Shown: in pieces, positions 59,398-64,000 of the stretch
Layout of the letters: each line of letters starts with the position of its first letter
How positions within the stretch are numbered: position 1 is the stretch's first letter
Assembly: GCA_025506515.1 (NCBI GenBank)
Contig: CM046453.1
Span: 38,503,728-38,567,727, forward strand
Length of the DNA stretch: 64,000 nt
Direction of reading: 5' to 3'
Source: Flaveria trinervia
Lineage: Eukaryota; Streptophyta; Magnoliopsida; Asterales; Asteraceae
Position numbers and translations under genes: made by a program
The notes under the pieces: generated by a model
Seen by the model: only the letters and a program-made list of their open reading frames with translations
Told to the model about the DNA's origin: nothing
The model's database searches: none

Positions 59398-59663
59398 AAA
59401 GCATAGACCTTTTTCACCAACTAGCGAAGTTGGTGAGTTAACAGAACTGCAGCGGAAAGTGGTCCAACTTTATGGTAAAGTACATCAGATAAAACATGTA
59501 TTCAAAAGTATTCGGAAGAAAATCTGTCTTCACTTATTAGTTTCAGAAGATTTTGTCTTTGAAGCTTCGGAAGACTTCACTTTGGCTTCAGAAGATGTTG
59601 GTCCTGGCTTCGGAATATTTTGCACTTAAAATATATCTAGTGCATGGTGTAAACTTCCGAACA
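59398..59663 (-). repeat. E7 LTR, 5' part in element orientation
   Basis: The minus strand starts TGTTCGGAAG. It carries scattered CTTCNGAAG dyads (59500-59620) and a hairpin with 9-bp arms TCACCAACT and AGTTGGTGA (59414-59436 area). It joins 49743-49890 once S2 is removed. The outer boundary is inferred from TG and CA ends only. Confidence 0.5.
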
Positions 59664-59900
59664 ATCTCCACTTCTGTACTCTAGTGCATGCATGCAAGAA
59701 TGACTTTAAATGTTTTGATGTATCAATCATACATAAAACCTTACAACCTTCCTTGAAGTGGTTGTTGAAGAAGTTCAAGTTAATGAGTTTACATAACGAA
59801 GGTCATGATCACACGAGCTTAGTTCTTATTTTGAAATTATAGAATAGATTACAAAATTTCCTACTCAAATATAAGTTAATTATGAGTGACATGTGTTAGT
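59664..59900 (+). other. Unassigned 237 bp between E7 and E8
   Basis: No gene. On the minus strand the bases next to the E7 LTR read GAAGTGGAGAT, which looks like a polypurine tract; see findings. E8 begins at 59901 and its left target base run is TTAGT. Confidence 0.4.
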
Positions 59901-60827
59901 TGAAGGAATTGATCTACCCAAGATTCATATTAATTGATGTGGCTAGTGTGATATGATCCAAGTCGGGTCATACCCATAACAAGCCAAACAAACACCAAAA
60001 AATAATTTATTTGTGATAGGATCATACAAATAAGTTATGACACCAATTTAAAACAAATTGGATTTTCTAGATTATTGCTTTTGTAGATGAACATCATTAT
60101 ATATATATATATAATGATTTGTTCATGAGGGATTTCTTGTTCATTGTTTAAGTTAGTTAAACAATAACAAATGATAATGTGTACGTACTATAAAATTAAA
60201 ATGGTTTAATTTCATAAAAGGTGGAATGCAAGAGATAATTTTATAAATTTTTTCAAATGAGAGGAATAATAAGGGGCCATTCGGCGCCCCTTGGATTGAT
60301 CTTGGGAACTTCTTTTGTTTGTTCCAAGCATATGCAATCAATCCATTCCTACACTCTTCCATTCCACACTCCACCTACACACACAAGAAAGTCTCTCTCT
60401 CTCTCTCTCTCTCAAAGATTTGGATTTTTGAAGCAAAGAAAAGGAATTTTCAGCTCACAAGAAGAGTTCTTGGCTGAAAAGTTCCACAAGAAGAAGAGTA
60501 CTACAAGTGGTGTTCAAAGCCTAGAAAGAGGGTGTTTGTTGGGGCTTGGGGTATGTCATCTTGAGGGCTTCTACATTGAAGTTTCAGCCACAAGAACTCA
60601 TCCTATAATCTCTTTAAATCTTGTTTTCCAGCAACCTAAAGGTTGTTTCATTTTACCTTCTTATGTTCTTTACTTTGTATGATATTCGTATAATGATCCA
60701 TGGTTTGGGTTTGCTTATTAAATGGGTTAATAACCAGATTACTAACATGTTTTAAAACCTTTTTTCCGCTGCGTTTCTCATATATATAATGTTTTATGAG
60801 CTTTGATAAACTTGTTAAGTCCCCACA
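59901..60827 (+). repeat. E8 5' LTR (927 bp)
   Basis: It starts TGAAGGAATTGATC and ends GTCCCCACA. It closely matches the E1 3' LTR (2547-3452), with small indels such as a TATATATATATA run near 60101 and a CTCTCTCT run near 60391. Confidence 0.92.
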
Positions 60828-60828
60828 A

Positions 60829-60842
60829 TGGCATCAAGAGCC
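60829..60842 (+). other. E8 primer-binding site (variant)
   Basis: TGGCATCAAGAGCC. Compared with TGGTATCAGAGC it has a substitution and an inserted base, so it is likely a decayed Met-tRNA site. Confidence 0.75.
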
Positions 60843-62256
60843 ACTTATACGAATGCATACATGTATTTTCTTGCTAGTTCATGGTTTTGTGGTGTTTGAC
60901 ACCACATACCCGTGAGTTAGAGGGCTGTTTAGGTCACCCCTTTTGGTGTTTTAAATATGCTTCTTTATGCATATAAGGATCTTTAAAACTCTAGATTATT
61001 AGATGTTTGTTTGTATGTTCTAAACCCTTTTGTTCTTGGTTTATGTTGGCCAAGAACATGGGCTATAAGGGGCTGCCAAAATCGTTTCTCTTGTGTTTTT
61101 GGATATGTTGTTTGTGATTATGCATAACAAAGCCTAGACCTTGTGGATTGTTTGATTGGTTGTCATGTTATATTCATTTGGTTATGTAAAGGTTTAATTT
61201 TATGTTTCAAGTCTTGTTTTATATTTATTTATTCATATGGTATGTAATAATAGATTAAAAGTTTTTTTACTAGAAAAATGTATTAGGATACATATTATAA
61301 GGATGCTCAAAATCAAGACTTGAAGAAAAGATGGACAAAGAGGATGCTTGAAGATGTGGATTCAAGTGGGAGTCCTTTTTGGGGTCAACCTTGTGTCATG
61401 TTCTTAACCCTTAGGACAAGACCTTTTGACACACTTGTTTTGGCTAAACAAGTGTGCTCACTTAGTATGCTTTGTTATGCATATATGTATGTTTTGTTTA
61501 TGCTTGGTTGGATATTTATGATGATGTTTGTTTTGAATATTTGGATGTGACTAACAAACCATCAATTATAACAAGCTATAACAAGAAATTGGTTCTCCAT
61601 AATTAAGCATATATAGAATGGTTCTACATAAGGAGTTAAATGATCTTGCTAATAAAATGGGTTTTATTTAAAAGAAATCAATAAGAGTGCCATATGGTTT
61701 AATGCATACAATCATATGATACTTAGTCTTTTCTATATAAAAATTGTGAAATTGTATATTCCTTTTGAAAACAAGTTTAACACCATCCTTTTACACAACA
61801 CTTAGGTTACTTGCAAACTCTTAGTGGGATAAAGGTCACCTAAACACTTTGAGGGAACTTATAACTTGAGGTGAGAATACCATGTTTGTGGGATAAAGGT
61901 CACCTAACCACTTATGTAGTAAACTCACACGTGTGTGTAAGTAGGACGACTTGATTTATAAAATATATTGAATGGATCACCTAAAATGTGTTTTATAAAA
62001 GGTGTTGATGGGATAACATGCCGTTGTAAACATAAGATGTTCAAACGATCCCATACCACTAGAATTGCAATAGGTTGCAATTGTCATTCATGACTACCTT
62101 GTTTATTTAAATAATGGGATAAAGGTCACCTAACCAATATTTAAATATAACGTTGGATTCTAGAATTATTTATTAAGACTATGAGACATAAAGGGTGTTA
62201 ATAAATGAAATAATTTTATCACAATTACTAAAATGGATCTTTGTAAAATCTTGTAG
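60843..62256 (+). other. E8 untranslated leader
   Basis: 1.4 kb with no convincing gene. GGGATAAAGGTCACCTAA is repeated four times (about 61828-62125) at unequal spacing, a family-specific leader repeat. A 76-codon ORF at 61320 looks like chance. Confidence 0.6.
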
Positions 62257-63125
62257 ATGGCCGACAACATCAACGCTAATAACAATGTACCAAACAAAAC
62301 AACCAATCTCTTAGGGCGATCCTTCAAAGGGATCGTCTAACACCTAACAACTTCATGGATTGGTACCGCAACTTGAGAATCGTTCTCAAGCAAGAAAAAA
62401 GCGGGCCTACATCCTTGATGATCCCATCCCCGATGAACCTACGAAGAGGATGTGGAGGCCTATAATGATTGGGTTAAATATGTGGAAGACTCTATCCAAG
62501 TCTCTTGCTTAATGTTAGCAAGTATGACACCCGAACTCCAAAAGGAGTATGAGCTCCATGGAGCTTATGACATGATCGCTCAGTTGCGGGAAACGTTCCA
62601 GCAACAAGCTAGGGTGGAGCGCTTTGAAACAGTTCGAGCGCTTCATGCATGTCGGATGGAGGAATCCCAATCAGTTTCATCTTATGTTCTTAAGATGAAA
62701 AGCCATATCGACCGCCTTCAGAGGCTTAACTGTCCTGTCTCAAAGGAGTTGGCCACGGATTTGATCCTTAACGGCCTAACTAGGAAGTTTGAGGCGTTTG
62801 TCATGAATTACAACATGAACGGATGGGACAAGAGCATAAATGAACTTCATTCAATGCTCAAATTAGCTGAGGCGGGAAGGGGTAAAAGGGTTTTACCCGT
62901 TCTCACAATTAATGAAGGTGGAAGAAGGAGAAGGTTCTACCCCCTCCCCCTAAGGCAACTGTTGCAAAGGAAAGGGACACGTTAAGGAAAGGGGAAGATG
63001 GTTGTTAGGGCGGAACCTCCGAGGCCCAGGAGAAGAAGCAGAAGGTTGTTGTTAACGACCCATGCTTCAAATGTGGTGAGATAGGGCATTGGATGAGAAA
63101 TTGTCAGTCTATCTCAAAGAGTTGA
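62257..63125 (+). pseudogene. gag: E8 gag (broken)
   Basis: ATG at 62257 (MADNINANNNVPNK). A frameshift near 62315 moves the frame to NNFMDWYRNLRIVLKQEK. Another, near 62400-62450, leads to the long open part with YDMIAQLRETFQQQARVERF, RALHACRMEE and ATDLILNGL. This is the common copia gag (UBN2-type) fold. The knuckle CFKCGEIGHWMRNC near 63070 is intact. Frameshifts also fall near 62985-63060. A smaller gag than in the Sirevirus-like elements. Confidence 0.9.
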
Positions 63126-64000
63126 GAGAAAATAGGGATGCGGGGCAAACCTCAGGTATAATTTATATGATACATGTTGAGCTAAATATTATTTCTTCTA
63201 ACACATGGGTAATAGATACCGGATGTGGAACTCACATTTGCAATTTGTTGTAGGGGTTCAAAAGAAATGAACATTATGCAAAAGGGGAAATAAGTCTCTT
63301 CATAGGAAATGGTGCAAAGGTTCACGTAGAAGCCCAAGGAGACTACATTTTGAAGATTCCAAGTGGTTTGGAAGTTATTTTAAATAATGTATTATATGCT
63401 CCTAGTTTGACTAGGAACATAATTTCCGTTTCCCGTTTAAGACAATGTGATTATGATTTCAAGTTTGTTGACAATGATATTCATGTTTCTTTAAATCATA
63501 TGTTTTATTTAAGGCCATACCCTGTAATGGCATTTATGAATTGGTTCATGAGAACACAACATATGATAGCTCAATATACCAAGCAACCACCAAAAGGCAC
63601 AAATTAGATCTGAGTGATACCTACCTTTGGCATTGTCGTCTTGGTCATATAAACAAGAAACGTATACAAACACTTCAAAAGAATGGTCTTTTAAAAACAA
63701 ATGAATGTGATTCATTTGATGTATGTGAATCTTGTTTACTAGGAAAAATGACTAAGGCACCCTTTAGTGGAGCTAACGAAAGGCAAAAGATCTATTAGGA
63801 ATCATACATTCGGATGTATGTGGTCCTTTTAAGCCGATGACTAGGAATGGTGAAAGATACTTCATTACCTTTACCGACGATTATAGTCGCTATGGGTATG
63901 TGTACTTATTAAGGCATAAAGATGAAGCTTTTGAAATGTTAAAATCTTCAAAAATGAAGTTGAAAATCAACTCAACAAGTCAATTAAAGTTCTCCGCACC
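63126..64000 (+). pseudogene. pol: E8 pol: protease and integrase start (broken)
   Basis: The protease has VIDTGCGTHIC near 63215, followed by a TAG at about 63253. Then comes NGAKVHVEAQGDY and the SRNIISVSRL-like segment TRNIISVSRLRQC. The integrase zinc-binding half has LWHCRLGHINKKRI and CESCLLGKMTKAPF (63628-63770). A TAG at 63796 and a frameshift follow, then the core FTDDYSRYGYVY, which runs to the window end. It uses DTG rather than the DSG seen in E3-E6. Confidence 0.9.

Larger units (their letters stand above)
46788..59663 (-). mobile_element. E7: copia element 5' part, LTR split by S2 and G
   Basis: On the minus strand it has an LTR in two pieces (59663-59398 and 49890-49743), primer-binding site, gag, and the start of a protease that is cut by E6 at 46788. 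S2 sits in the LTR, flanked by AAAGA and AAAGC, and G sits in S2. RT and RNase H are missing unless remnant X belongs to it. Confidence 0.75.
59901..64000 (+). mobile_element. E8: Ty1/copia element, 5' part (runs off window)
   Basis: It has a 5' LTR, primer-binding site, 1.4-kb leader, gag, protease and the start of integrase. Same family as E1 by LTR. The 3' half lies beyond 64000. Confidence 0.9.

Noticed and set aside
61320..61550. A 76-codon ORF with a hydrophobic C-terminus
   Set aside because: It lies in the E8 untranslated leader, with no homology recognised and AT-rich composition.

Overview
This is repeat-rich plant nuclear DNA. I find no host gene, rRNA, tRNA or CRISPR array. The window is a stack of nested LTR retrotransposons, mostly Ty1/copia plus one Ty3/gypsy derivative. 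Most are dead copies broken by frameshifts, stops and later insertions. The plus-strand primer-binding sites read TGGTATCAGAGC (initiator Met-tRNA type). The Sirevirus-like copia elements, with a large gag and an extra ORF after pol, suggest a eudicot. The species cannot be read from the sequence.

Layout, with my own labels. E1 (1-3452, +): 3' half of a copia element with RT, RNase H and 3' LTR. It sits in the integrase gene of E2 (3453-24816, +, Sirevirus-like). E2 is also interrupted by a complete Sirevirus-like element E3 (4961-17363, +). E2 itself lies inside the LTR of E4 (24817-30846, +, same family as E3). E4's integrase carries a 991-bp solo LTR (S1, 28938-29928). From 30847 to 59663 the elements run on the minus strand: RNase H remnant X (30847-31575), E5 (31576-39708), E6 (39709-46787) and E7 (46788-59663). 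E7's LTR holds a solo gypsy-type LTR (S2). S2 in turn holds an antisense 7.85-kb gypsy element G (50954-58800) with 2.6-2.7-kb LTRs and essentially only gag left. E8 (59901-64000, +), a relative of E1, starts with its 5' LTR and runs off the window.

The most interesting system is in E2 and E3. Both have a third ORF between pol and the 3' LTR. In each, this ORF follows a TATA box and an array of short dyad-symmetric repeats. The repeats differ between the elements, but each matches those in that element's own LTR. E2's ORF3 also has two convincing candidate introns. E5 keeps the repeats and TATA but has lost the ORF. This suggests a Sirevirus-type lineage that re-used its own LTR promoter design as a second, internal promoter for a spliced accessory gene.

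Other notable points: an in-frame RT-gag chimera where E6 and E5 are fused; a 15-base word shared by a copia internal promoter and the gypsy LTR; triple CCHC knuckles; and a perfect 132-bp in-frame duplication in an integrase. All coordinates and matches were read by eye. No alignment or database search was run.
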